56,091 bases of DNA. Source: a virus. Each line of letters opens with the position of its first letter. Position 1 is the stretch's first letter. A model generated the notes under the pieces. The model saw only the letters and a list, made by a program, of their open reading frames with translations, did no database searches and had not been told where the DNA came from. This document shows positions 43,006 to 51,021 of this stretch, piece by piece. A program made the translations under genes and the position numbers. The stretch lies in IMG/VR virus record IMGVR_UViG_3300010430_000049, positions 1-56,091 of that record; one strand, written 5' to 3'.

Positions 43006-45062
43006 GCCGAACCCCCAGTATTACGATTCATCACCGTGTTGGCCTGTTGGCCACCCATCGGCATTCCGCCGGGGAATGTCGGTGTGCCTTCGCCACCGCC
43101 CTGAGTCCCCATCTGCGCCGCAGCTGCCTGAGCACGCTGCTTGTCCTCGTAGGACATCTTCTCCCGGGAAGGTATGACCTCATCGACCGGCATCTGCAGG
43201 CCCTTGGCCACCTCGCGCAGGATGGCCGCCCGGCCGTCCGTGCCCATGATCTCGATGTCGATCGGGTTGGCCGTGGCGTTGAGGAACTCGACGCGGCGGA
43301 TGTTCACCGTCTCCTTGACCGCGAGGTTAATCGCCCCGCGCGCCACGATCTCGGCATCACCCTTGATCGACTCGTCCGGATCATACCGCATGTTGTAGAC
43401 GAACTGCCGCCGCACGATGGGGTGCGTGACGTCGTTGTCTATGTGCATGACCACCTGCCGAATACCCTTGCCGGCAGACCCCATGAGCATGGACAGGCCC
43501 GAGGCTGTACGCCCGGCGCCCTGAACGTTCAGATCGCCGTAGACATACGCCGGGATGCCGGAGTGATCGTCGGCGAGTCTGGAGAACCGATCATAGACAC
43601 CCATCAACTCGTTGGCGCGAGAATCTGGCTGAGCAAAGCGCACGGCCGGCGCACTGGATCCCAGCGGATCGTTCATGACCTGCCAGATCTTCCACGGGTG
43701 CAGCTGGGTGATGTCCTCGTTCGGTGGGATCCGTTCGAGGTTCACCTCGACCTGCGGGCCGGATGCCAGCGCCATGTTGTTGACGAGCGAGCGCGCCGCA
43801 GCGTTGCACACATTCTGCAGGTCTTCGATGATCTCCGGGATCCCTTTGCCCCAGAAGGCGCCGGGTTGCTTGATGAAGCTGGTCTTGGCGTAGGGCTTCT
43901 CCCCGAGCGGGTCGTAGTTCAGCACGGCCTTGATGACGTAATTCCCTACGATCCACACGTTGGCGTCATACTCACGCGCCGGATCCGGAACCTCATCTTC
44001 GCTCAGCCCCCACTCGCGAAGCATCTCCCCGCTGACCTGCCCCCAAAACTCGAGGGCGTCGAACATCTCGGTCGGGGAGTTGTACGCGTAGAACTTGCGC
44101 TCCTCCTCTTCCTTCTGCAGCTCGACATCCTCGTTGATCCACGACTGGCCGTTCCCGATCTCCAACACCTTGCGGATCGCATCGTCATCGTATCCCGGCA
44201 CGCCGATCAGATCGGCCAATTCCATACGGCTCATGTGGTGGTGCTCGAACAGGTATCCGTCCGAGATGTTGGTGATGCCGGGCTCTGGATAGATCCGGAA
44301 GGGGTCAACCCGCTCGTACTCCGGCCCGAGCCTCTCTGCCGCCTCTACCAGCGTCGAACCATCGGGGGCTTTCGTGTAGTTCAGGACGCGCTGCCGGCGC
44401 ACTACCGGGCCCTTCACGAAGCCACATGGGAATGTCACGAGGTCAGTGATGAACTCGTTGAACGCCTGCGCCCAGCCGCCCTGCTCAAACTGATCCTCGA
44501 TCTTGTAGCGCATCTTGTCGGCGCGATTCTGGGCTTCCTGAAGCAGGGAGAACCGGTAGTCCTGAGCCACCATCTCACGCAGCGCCGCCATGTCTTCCTG
44601 TGCGGGCGCCTGACCGGTCTGCTGCATGATCTCTACAAGGCGCCGCGCTACGGCTTGCTGCAGCTGGCTCTCGGCGTCGGGAGGCAGGTCAGGGATCGTC
44701 GTGGGTTGCAGGTCCCACGGGGGCGTGCCTTGATCCAGCAGGATGTCCCGCAGCCAGCTCTCGGCAGCACGGCACTTCACCTCCGTTATCATCATGTAGA
44801 TCTCGGAGCCGCCCTGCGCGCGGATCTGCTGGAGTTTGTCCGCCTCATACTCACCGTTGCGCTGGCGCATCGCGCGCAGCATTATGTACTCGATAGGTTT
44901 CTTGGCGATACGAGCGGCGTCCCAGCACTCCCGCAGATACGCTGTCAGTCCGAGAATGAACGGATCATTCTGGCGGGCAGCAAGCTCACGGTCGATGCGC
45001 TCCTGCTCCTCACGGGCAAGAGTGCTGTTGTCGACTACACGGAGCATTGTCAATCCGGCCAT
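43002..45062 (-). CDS. Portal protein
   Basis: 686 residues, the usual size of podovirus portals. The N-terminus has ECWDAARIAKKPIEYIMLRAMR; the middle has LVEAAERLGPEYERVDPFRIYPEP, seen in portal proteins; then GRTASGLSMLMGSAGKGIRQV near residue 520, followed by a helical C-terminus with Gly/Met-rich end. It forms the dodecameric DNA entry channel. It lies upstream of scaffold and coat as expected. Confidence 0.88.
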   Translation of the reverse strand: MAGLTMLRVVDNSTLAREEQERIDRELAARQNDPFILGLTAYLRECWDAARIAKKPIEYIMLRAMRQRNGEYEADKLQQIRAQGGSEIYMMITEVKCRAAESWLRDILLDQGTPPWDLQPTTIPDLPPDAESQLQQAVARRLVEIMQQTGQAPAQEDMAALREMVAQDYRFSLLQEAQNRADKMRYKIEDQFEQGGWAQAFNEFITDLVTFPCGFVKGPVVRRQRVLNYTKAPDGSTLVEAAERLGPEYERVDPFRIYPEPGITNISDGYLFEHHHMSRMELADLIGVPGYDDDAIRKVLEIGNGQSWINEDVELQKEEEERKFYAYNSPTEMFDALEFWGQVSGEMLREWGLSEDEVPDPAREYDANVWIVGNYVIKAVLNYDPLGEKPYAKTSFIKQPGAFWGKGIPEIIEDLQNVCNAAARSLVNNMALASGPQVEVNLERIPPNEDITQLHPWKIWQVMNDPLGSSAPAVRFAQPDSRANELMGVYDRFSRLADDHSGIPAYVYGDLNVQGAGRTASGLSMLMGSAGKGIRQVVMHIDNDVTHPIVRRQFVYNMRYDPDESIKGDAEIVARGAINLAVKETVNIRRVEFLNATANPIDIEIMGTDGRAAILREVAKGLQMPVDEVIPSREKMSYEDKQRAQAAAAQMGTQGGGEGTPTFPGGMPMGGQQANTVMNRNTGGSA

Positions 45063-45093
45063 GTTAAGACTTTACACATCTGGGGGCTCATCT

Positions 45094-45612
45094 TCAAGAC
45101 CACACGTTAGCTGGGCTGCGGATCGTATCCGGGTCGATCAGTTCCACGCCGTTCATGACATAAGCCAGTTCCTCGCGGTTCTTGTCAGTCACGAGCTGGC
45201 CGTGGGAATGGTAGTTGAGCAGAGGCCATTTCCACGTCCCCCGCGCCACGATGCCCGGCCCGAGCAGAATGTTGGCATGGTAGCGGCTGTCGAACACGGG
45301 CGCAGTTAGTTCGTTGCCGTCATCGTCGTAGGTGCCCGGCGTTTTCATGATCCGGGGCATGGGTGCAGAACGCGGGTCGTAACTGTAGGGCCGTTCCTCC
45401 ACGGCATCCACGTCGCGGCCATAGGTCATCTGCCCGGTGGCAAGGTCGAGGAACATCAACTCCGCGCCAATTAAGGTGTTGTGCATCACCTCTCGGCTGG
45501 TAGCCCGGCCCATCATCAGGATGCGTCCACCGCGCCAGCTTGCCAGAAGAGGAATGGCATCGGGGAAGTCGGCGTCCACAACGGAGTAGTCTGCTGGGGA
45601 AAGATAGATCAT
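45094..45612 (-). CDS. Hypothetical structural-region protein, 172 aa
   Basis: Not recognised. Mixed alpha/beta, with LLASWRGGRILMMGRAT and NILLGPGIVARGTWKWPLLNYHSHG. The start overlaps the stop of the fibre gene (ATGA) and the portal gene follows after 31 bp. May be a virion component or assembly factor. Confidence 0.65.
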   Translation of the reverse strand: MIYLSPADYSVVDADFPDAIPLLASWRGGRILMMGRATSREVMHNTLIGAELMFLDLATGQMTYGRDVDAVEERPYSYDPRSAPMPRIMKTPGTYDDDGNELTAPVFDSRYHANILLGPGIVARGTWKWPLLNYHSHGQLVTDKNREELAYVMNGVELIDPDTIRSPANVWS

Positions 45613-47465
45613 GACGACGCGGCCTCCAAGTCTGCGGACGTTGGGGAGCCGGTCCCAAATCGAAACTCCCTCACAAAACCGTGGAACTCTTGATTTGTGA
45701 AATCGAGAGGATCGCCGGGAAGCGTCGGAACTTCTGTCATTGTAACTGAAACGTAAGTGCCGCCGTTAACCGAGCCGCCATGCTCTGTTGTCGTAAAGCG
45801 GTGAGCAAACCGAGCGTCAAAGATTGTGTAGCCGGTGGATATGTTGTTTCCGATTACTACACCAACAGCTCCATCATCCGGCGTTCTGGCGACCACTCTG
45901 AGCTTATTATTTTCATGGCGGATCCAGAATTCGTCTGGTCCGTGTTCTATTGCCATCCAGTCTTGCCGTGTGTTTTCGTCCCACATACGCACGTCCACCA
46001 GTATCCACCACGGCGTAGTGTCGGTAAGTGCGGGAATGTTTGCGCGGGCAATAGTCAGCGTCTCTGCTGCGCGGGTGACTGTGGAGCCGTTGGTGGGAAT
46101 GTAGGAGGTTGGGAAGGAGCCTGCTTCGGCCTGGATATTGGTGCAAACAATCCCCGACACCCCGTCGCCAGTGTATACTGGATTTCCGACCGAAGGTGTG
46201 GGAGTGTTGCTGAGAGAAATGAACGCCAGACCAGTCAGCAAGTTGCTGCTATTGTCATAGGCCATCCAGCAGCGGTATTTCCCGCCGCCCAAGTTTATCA
46301 TATCCGCGCCAGCAATACCTGCGCCCTGCGCCGATACTGTCCCAGACACCAAGTTAAAACAGGCCCATCCGTTTGTAACGCCGCCGCCAAATGTCCGCAG
46401 GATCGGATAGCGCGTGCTGCCTGATCCCGTGGCCTCAAAATCTGCTGAGATGGTGTAAAGACTGGCGGGCGGCGTGGTTGTATCCTGCGAAACGCGATGG
46501 TCCGTGCTGGCCGACGTTTCCGTGATAGTGGTGGCCGTAACGGTTACTCCGTCCTTTGTGGACCACCAAGCATTTGTCAGGTCGCTGGAATACTGGATGA
46601 GATTCGTCGCCGCAGCACTTTCCAACTGCAAGCCGCCCTTGGTCCATGCCGCTCCGTTGTAGTAGTAGGCATTGCGTCGGGCCACGCCATCAGCAGCCGT
46701 TTGCAGTGTGCCGCTGCTGTCGAAATAGGTGGCCGTGCCCGAGCGGGAGAACGTGAACAGGTCGCCAAACGTGGTATCACTGGACGCCTTGCGGAAATAC
46801 TCGCCCGCAGTCGTGGCGTCGGAGGCAAGCGTGAAGGCTGCGACCAGTTCGGGGGACGCACCGCCGATGGCGTAGGCGTCGGAGACGACCGTCTTCGTGT
46901 CTGACCACGCCCCCGCGCCCACGGCGTTGACCGCGCGGATCTCTACGTCCACGCCATCCGCTGCCGTGATCGTGTGGGTGCCCGTCGTCGTCTCGCCGGT
47001 GCTGACCGCAGTGCCGCCGTCCACGCGATACTCGATGTCGGTGATGGCGCTGCCGCCGTCATCCGGCAAGCTATTTAGCGTCAACTCGTCGACAGCCACG
47101 GTCCACATGTTCGAGGTAAATGCCGCCGGTGCAATCGCCACGGCTGTTTGCGACAGCGTCCAGACCCGCTCGTTCGCCGCGCTGTCCGTCACCGTCACGG
47201 TGACCTCTACCTCGTCGCCTGCCTCAACGGTATCCGTCTGCGCCGCGCCGACTGCGTTGACCGTTACCGCGACGACAACCGTGCTGATCGTGCCAGCGGT
47301 CGAGGCGTAATTCGAAGTCTGGTCGATATTCGCCGAAAACCCGTCCTCGATCACGTCGCCGTCACTCAGCGCCGCTAACACGGGTGTAACGGTCGCCGTG
47401 ATGATTGGCGGCGTGATCGATCCGCCGCGTCTGCGGCGCAGGAGCAGGGGGAGGTTAAACCCCAT
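45609..47465 (-). CDS. Putative receptor-binding fibre with Ig/lectin-like domains, 618 aa
   Basis: The N-terminus has a short basic segment (LLLRRRRGGS), then Ig- or fibronectin-like beta repeats up to about residue 195 (for example VEAGDEVEVTVTVTDSAAN, DIEYRVDGGTAVSTGETTTGTHTI). The rest has a concanavalin-like jelly-roll pattern (YNGAAWTKGGLQLESAAATNLI, CTNIQAEAGSFPTSYIPT), common in tail fibres that bind cell-surface sugars. It lies apart from the other fibre genes, beside the terminase, which could reflect separate acquisition. Confidence 0.7.
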   Translation of the reverse strand: MGFNLPLLLRRRRGGSITPPIITATVTPVLAALSDGDVIEDGFSANIDQTSNYASTAGTISTVVVAVTVNAVGAAQTDTVEAGDEVEVTVTVTDSAANERVWTLSQTAVAIAPAAFTSNMWTVAVDELTLNSLPDDGGSAITDIEYRVDGGTAVSTGETTTGTHTITAADGVDVEIRAVNAVGAGAWSDTKTVVSDAYAIGGASPELVAAFTLASDATTAGEYFRKASSDTTFGDLFTFSRSGTATYFDSSGTLQTAADGVARRNAYYYNGAAWTKGGLQLESAAATNLIQYSSDLTNAWWSTKDGVTVTATTITETSASTDHRVSQDTTTPPASLYTISADFEATGSGSTRYPILRTFGGGVTNGWACFNLVSGTVSAQGAGIAGADMINLGGGKYRCWMAYDNSSNLLTGLAFISLSNTPTPSVGNPVYTGDGVSGIVCTNIQAEAGSFPTSYIPTNGSTVTRAAETLTIARANIPALTDTTPWWILVDVRMWDENTRQDWMAIEHGPDEFWIRHENNKLRVVARTPDDGAVGVVIGNNISTGYTIFDARFAHRFTTTEHGGSVNGGTYVSVTMTEVPTLPGDPLDFTNQEFHGFVREFRFGTGSPTSADLEAASS

Positions 47466-47811
47466 GGCTGCCCCGCAGAACCACGATCACATCGATGGAG
47501 TCGCCAGTGCCGCCCGTGATAACCGGCTTGATGTAGGCTGCCGACAGCGAGAGCTCGAAGTACCCGGTCGCCGTCATGGTCACGGTATCCCCCAGTACGT
47601 CCTTGGCGTCGACCCAGTTTGTCCCGTCGTTGCTGACCTGCAGCTTCACCGTCGCCCCACCGAAGGTACCCACGGCCTGCATCGAAGCAGCGAGGCCGTA
47701 TTGCTGGGACACGGTGAATGGGTTGATGGTGTCGCCTGTGGCAGCCCCGGACCAGACCAGACGGGGTACGCCCGCGATCGCGGTGTTGGTGGCAGGGGTG
47801 ATCGTGGCCAT
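47455..47811 (-). CDS. Small structural protein, 118 aa
   Basis: A single beta-sandwich-like domain: VKLQVSNDGTNWVDAKDVLG, MTATGYFELSL, YIKPVITGGTGDSID. Such domains are frequent in phage virion proteins that bind fibres. GGAGG precedes the ATG. Its stop overlaps the start of the large fibre gene, so the two are probably made together. Confidence 0.65.
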   Translation of the reverse strand: MATITPATNTAIAGVPRLVWSGAATGDTINPFTVSQQYGLAASMQAVGTFGGATVKLQVSNDGTNWVDAKDVLGDTVTMTATGYFELSLSAAYIKPVITGGTGDSIDVIVVLRGSHGV

Positions 47812-47841
47812 GGTGTCCTCCAGACTGCGCTGGGCGTAATC

Positions 47842-47868
47842 TATACCTAAACCGGTTTATAGACAAGC
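47842..47868 (-). promoter_or_regulatory. Possible promoter with AAACCGGTTT palindrome
   Basis: On the minus strand TTGTCT, a short spacer of about 15 nt, and TATAGA. The spacer contains the perfect palindrome AAACCGGTTT (47849-47858), which could be an operator. It lies just downstream of a terminator and just before the 118-aa/fibre pair, a sensible place to restart transcription. The spacing is short for sigma70, so confidence is low. Confidence 0.35.
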
Positions 47869-47872
47869 CAGA

Positions 47873-47892
47873 GAAAAAGCCCCCGCCGGGGG
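47873..47892 (-). terminator. Intrinsic terminator on minus strand
   Basis: Minus strand: CCCCC, loop GGC, GGGGG, then C and TTTTT. It ends transcripts that come from the terminase and HNH genes before the fibre genes. The intergenic stretch 47893-48034 (about 140 bp) between it and the HNH gene shows no further gene or clear structure. Confidence 0.7.
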
Positions 47893-48034
47893 AGGATCCG
47901 ACAGGGGCCAGTAGTCGAGCGAGTTTCCAACAGGGAGGTCGGAAGTGACGTGGTCTGTATATTACGTCCACCCGGCGGCTGCAACCCTTTTCACCGTCCG
48001 CGCCTGCATATTGTGGATCCCGTCGAGCGAAGCA

Positions 48035-48559
48035 CTAGGTCTTGCGTCCACCCTTATAGGTCCGGGTATTGCGCGCCTGCTCTACCCGTGTGGCCCACCG
48101 CACATTTCCCGGCTCGTAGTCCCCGTCGTTGTCGATCCGATCAACTGTATGCTTTGGTGACGGTCTCGGGCCGATATGGTCGAAGAACGCTTGGAAGTCA
48201 TCTTGCCACTCTACGCAGACTGTAATCCCCCGCCCACCGTAGTTCTTATACCCTACAGCTCTCGGATAGTTGCACCGCTCGCGCATTGCCGTCCACGCGC
48301 GATATTCCGGCGATGCTTTGCCACCGGGCAAAGCCCTACTCTGACCATGCGTCCGTAACCGCTTACTGGTTGTCTCTCTTAGGAGACAACCACAAGACCG
48401 TATCTTCCCGGTCCGTAGGTTCTGGCTCATCACGTACTTACTGCCACCGCACTCGCAGGTGCAACGCCAGTAAATCTCTTTGCGCCCGTAAAGGCGGGTG
48501 TAGTCATGCGCAGTCAAGCGACCGAACTTCTGGTCGGATATGTCTATGAACTTTCCCAT
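48035..48559 (-). CDS. HNH homing endonuclease (GGRGI-type) with N-terminal zinc motif
   Basis: Same family as the gene at 1676: YGGRGITVCVEW at about residues 107-118, VDRIDNDGDYEPGNVRWAT at about 139-157. The N-terminus adds a Cys cluster (CTCEC at 33-37, SCGC at 55-58), probably a zinc-binding DNA-contact element of the kind seen in related phage endonucleases. No strong ribosome-binding site is present and the ATG lies in a small hairpin (TCCCA with TGGGA at 48554-48567), suggesting weak expression. It stands between terminase and fibre genes as a free-standing mobile gene. Confidence 0.88.
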   Translation of the reverse strand: MGKFIDISDQKFGRLTAHDYTRLYGRKEIYWRCTCECGGSKYVMSQNLRTGKIRSCGCLLRETTSKRLRTHGQSRALPGGKASPEYRAWTAMRERCNYPRAVGYKNYGGRGITVCVEWQDDFQAFFDHIGPRPSPKHTVDRIDNDGDYEPGNVRWATRVEQARNTRTYKGGRKT

Positions 48560-48586
48560 ATGTGGGAGTATGAACTACTGAATGGG

Positions 48587-50854
48587 TTATGTCCACCCCA
48601 TAGACGAAACAGCCTTAACTTGTCTGCGGCTAGCAAGCTCGGCGCCTCCACCGGCGGACGAAACGTGCAGCATCAGGTACTGGAGTGCTTCGGCCACGTG
48701 ACTGTGCCGTCCGGCCGCCCCCGTCTTGTCGATCTTCCCGTTCTTGTCGAACCGGTACCCGCCCATCATCGCGGCCTTGAGCCGCGTACACCGTGGGTCC
48801 ACGAGGAACGCACTGTCCCCATCCACCTGCCTCATGAGGTAGTCGTCGACCGCGTTGAGGCGTGCGCTGACCTTGTTGGTCTTGGCCGGTATGACCTTGA
48901 GCCCTTCTGCCCTGATTATGTCGACCGCGCTCCGCTCGTCGGTCTGTGCCCTCTGCACGCCTGCCGGGTCAACGACCACAAGGATGGGGCTGCCTGAGAA
49001 ACGCTCGAGCAGCAACGGCTTGAGCATTGTGCGGACGAACCGTTGTACGCCCATGTCGAAGCTGACCAGCTCGTCATAGACAAGCGCCCGCCCGCGAGGA
49101 TCCTGTTGCCCCAGAACGGCCGCCGGCGTCAACCCCAGATCCATCCCCACGACGATCGGCCGCGTGCCGTTGATGATTGGCCGCAGGCGCGACGACGCCA
49201 TGTGGTAGTCCGCACGAAAGTACTGGTACACCGGCTGCCCTGCCGAGCTCAGCCCGTACTCGCCATCGATGAAGACCCGGATGTACTCCTCCGACCGGCC
49301 TTGGGTATCATAATACCCCTCTGGCAGGTTCTCGATGTTCTCGGCATAGACGCTCCGCCCCGAGGGCTGCTTGAACACATCCCATCCGTTGTCATTGGGG
49401 CTGACCCCGTCCTTGTGGTCGAGATGCTCCATCTGGTAGTACCACCACGTGTCCATGGTCGGCGGGTTGGTGTCCCCCCACATTCCGAACCACGTAGGTC
49501 CGCCGTCCTTGGAAGACGGGAATCGCCCGATCCGCTTCGACATGGCGTCCACGATCTCCGGGTGGATGTCCCTGCACTCGTTGAACCACGCGAACGTAAG
49601 TTCCAGTGAGTTCAGGTTGGCCACGTCGTCCGCGTCGTCCAGCGCCCGGAACATGATCTCGCACTCGATGTCCCCCACCTCGAAGAAGTAGGTCTTGGTG
49701 GTGCGCATGTACCGCCCGCACACCCCCGGCGGGAACCAGTCTAGAAACGTCTTGATCGTCGTGTCCTGAAGCTGACGCGCCGTCTCGCGGACGATCGCTG
49801 CCCGTGTCCTGCGCTTGCCCGTCGTCTGGTCTGGCTCCTGCATGGCCGCCCGGCGCACGATCTCGAAGCTGCAGGTCACGGACTTACCCGAGTTGTGGTG
49901 GATCGTCCCGTCAACCGTGACGTAGTTGTTCGTGTCCAGAACCTGCATATCCCAATAGGACCGCTTGACGGTCTCCCGGGTAACCGATACGATGGTCCCG
50001 TCGGATATGTAGGGGATGTGAGATGAACGAGAACACACGGAAAATTGTGGCGCTGTCAGATGGAACGCGGTCTTCTGTTGAGATAGCTGAGCTTGTTGGG
50101 CTGTCACCCCGCTATGTGCGCAAAGTGATGCTGCGTATGGACCTGCCAAGGCTGGGTGAGGGTGCGCAACCCGGCGCATCCAATCACCAATACAGGTCAG
50201 GACGCCGTGTAGACCATGACGGGTACGTTCTTGTAACCGCCCCGGCAGACCATCCGTACGCCCGGCAACGGACCAACCGTACAGGGAAGCTGATCTACGA
50301 ACACCGCCTAGTCCTTGAACAAACTCTAGGTCGATACCTTCTTCCCGAAGAAGTTGTAGACCACGTTGACGGGCTGACTCTGCATAACGCTCCAGATAAC
50401 CTACGGCTGTTCTCGTCGAATGCGGAGCATCTTTCAGAGACAACGGCTGGCCGCACAAAGCTGTGGTCAGCGCAGGGGCGCCAGAACATAGGGACAAGGA
50501 CTGACCGGGGCAGAGCGATCCAACCCGTTGATAGCTACGGTCAGCGGCGTAAGTCAGGTGATGTTCGTTTGCGGCAAATCCTCCTTGCGGCGTTGTCACT
50601 CGGATCAGATAGTCCGTACCTTTTGGGAACGCACCACCACACCAAGAAAGCTGGAATCGACATGTCTTGTCGTTCCACGATACAACGCGCATTGGACGAT
50701 CTATACGCCAGATGGGTATAGGACCGTGCTCAGTCAGAACCAACGTGTCGGGTGCAACGCACCCCACGGGGCCCATCAGAACCCGCATCTTTGCGTCTGA
50801 TGCCATGAACTTCTCGCCCGTGGGCGGCGGCGTGTAGTCTATATCCAGTGGCAT
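48587..50854 (-). CDS. terL: Terminase large subunit, interrupted by intein
   Basis: Precursor of 755 residues. Residues 1-31 and 322-755 join to a terminase of 465 residues, in which GPVG (28-31) and SGKS (322-325) make the Walker A motif GPVGSGKS. Downstream are the ATPase segment LTFAWFNECRD and the nuclease segment GMDLGLTPAA ... VVVDPAG ... DDYLM of RNase H-like terminase nucleases. Residues 32-321 are an intein. Packaging would require protein splicing, since the unspliced form has a broken ATP-binding loop. The start overlaps the stop of the 55-aa gene before it (TGATG). Confidence 0.93.
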   Translation of the reverse strand: MPLDIDYTPPPTGEKFMASDAKMRVLMGPVGCVAPDTLVLTEHGPIPIWRIDRPMRVVSWNDKTCRFQLSWCGGAFPKGTDYLIRVTTPQGGFAANEHHLTYAADRSYQRVGSLCPGQSLSLCSGAPALTTALCGQPLSLKDAPHSTRTAVGYLERYAESARQRGLQLLREEGIDLEFVQGLGGVRRSASLYGWSVAGRTDGLPGRLQERTRHGLHGVLTCIGDWMRRVAHPHPALAGPYAASLCAHSGVTAQQAQLSQQKTAFHLTAPQFSVCSRSSHIPYISDGTIVSVTRETVKRSYWDMQVLDTNNYVTVDGTIHHNSGKSVTCSFEIVRRAAMQEPDQTTGKRRTRAAIVRETARQLQDTTIKTFLDWFPPGVCGRYMRTTKTYFFEVGDIECEIMFRALDDADDVANLNSLELTFAWFNECRDIHPEIVDAMSKRIGRFPSSKDGGPTWFGMWGDTNPPTMDTWWYYQMEHLDHKDGVSPNDNGWDVFKQPSGRSVYAENIENLPEGYYDTQGRSEEYIRVFIDGEYGLSSAGQPVYQYFRADYHMASSRLRPIINGTRPIVVGMDLGLTPAAVLGQQDPRGRALVYDELVSFDMGVQRFVRTMLKPLLLERFSGSPILVVVDPAGVQRAQTDERSAVDIIRAEGLKVIPAKTNKVSARLNAVDDYLMRQVDGDSAFLVDPRCTRLKAAMMGGYRFDKNGKIDKTGAAGRHSHVAEALQYLMLHVSSAGGGAELASRRQVKAVSSMGWT
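49965..49993 (+). promoter_or_regulatory. Promoter for antisense HNH gene, inside intein coding sequence
   Basis: TTGACG (49965-49970), 17-nt spacer, TACGAT (49988-49993). The -35 matches five of six and the -10 four of six consensus bases, with ideal spacing. It is followed by a GGGGA ribosome-binding site and the ATG at 50023. On the other strand the same bases encode the intein C-terminal splicing block. Confidence 0.5.
50023..50721 (+). CDS. HNH homing endonuclease, nested antisense in the terL intein
   Basis: 232 residues. The N-terminus (about 15-42) is a helix-turn-helix: RSSVEIAELVGLSPRYVRKV. The middle is an HNH_3-type domain: GYVLVTAPADHPYA (67-80), YEHRLVLEQTLGRYL (92-106), VVDHVDGLTLHNAPDNLRLF (111-130), with His94, Asp113-His114, Asn122 and Asn126 as active-site candidates. 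The C-terminal 75 residues lie opposite the N-terminal splicing domain of the intein. It has its own promoter and GGGGA before the ATG. It presumably mobilises the intein by cutting terL genes without it. Confidence 0.9.
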   Translation: MNENTRKIVALSDGTRSSVEIAELVGLSPRYVRKVMLRMDLPRLGEGAQPGASNHQYRSGRRVDHDGYVLVTAPADHPYARQRTNRTGKLIYEHRLVLEQTLGRYLLPEEVVDHVDGLTLHNAPDNLRLFSSNAEHLSETTAGRTKLWSAQGRQNIGTRTDRGRAIQPVDSYGQRRKSGDVRLRQILLAALSLGSDSPYLLGTHHHTKKAGIDMSCRSTIQRALDDLYARWV

Positions 50855-51021
50855 CAGTGAACCTCCGCCTCACGCCCGTCCAGCGAGTGGTGTATGTAGA
50901 CCAGCCCCTCTGCCTCGAGATCCATTGTCGGGTAACACCAGCACTCCGGGGAGCACTCGTGCTCCTTCAGGTCATTCATGGGGATAACATGCCAGCCGTA
51001 AACATCCGGGTCGTCATCCAT
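50854..51021 (-). CDS. Small Cys-containing protein upstream of terL, 55 aa
   Basis: Fits exactly between the 72-aa gene and terL, overlapping both. The product has HECSPECWCYP (residues about 21-31), a His/Cys cluster that may bind zinc, and ends VYIHHSLDGREAEVH. Similar small proteins occur before terL in aquatic phages, from memory. Function unknown. Confidence 0.7.
   Translation of the reverse strand: MDDDPDVYGWHVIPMNDLKEHECSPECWCYPTMDLEAEGLVYIHHSLDGREAEVH

Larger units (their letters stand above)
49892..50761 (-). mobile_element. Intein in TerL Walker A motif, 290 aa
   Basis: Begins with Cys32 (CVAPDTLVLTEHG, splicing block A) and ends with the block G motif HHN321 followed by Ser322. 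Block B-like: LIRVTTPQG ... ANEHH near residues 83-99 (the usual Thr of TxxH appears to be Ala). Block F-like: YWDMQVLDTNNYVTVDG near 300-316. These put the splicing domain at about residues 32-123 and 286-321. The approximately 160 residues between show no LAGLIDADG or HNH endonuclease; instead this DNA encodes an HNH protein on the other strand. Confidence 0.92.

Noticed and set aside
42864-45110. Plus-strand frame of 748 codons opposite the portal gene
   Set aside because: The product is Arg/His/Leu-rich without motifs, while the minus strand encodes an ordinary portal protein.
47893-48034. Remnant of a group I intron associated with the HNH gene
   Set aside because: The neighbouring terminase gene is complete at its C-terminus, and no intron core pairing segments were seen, so there is no interrupted exon.
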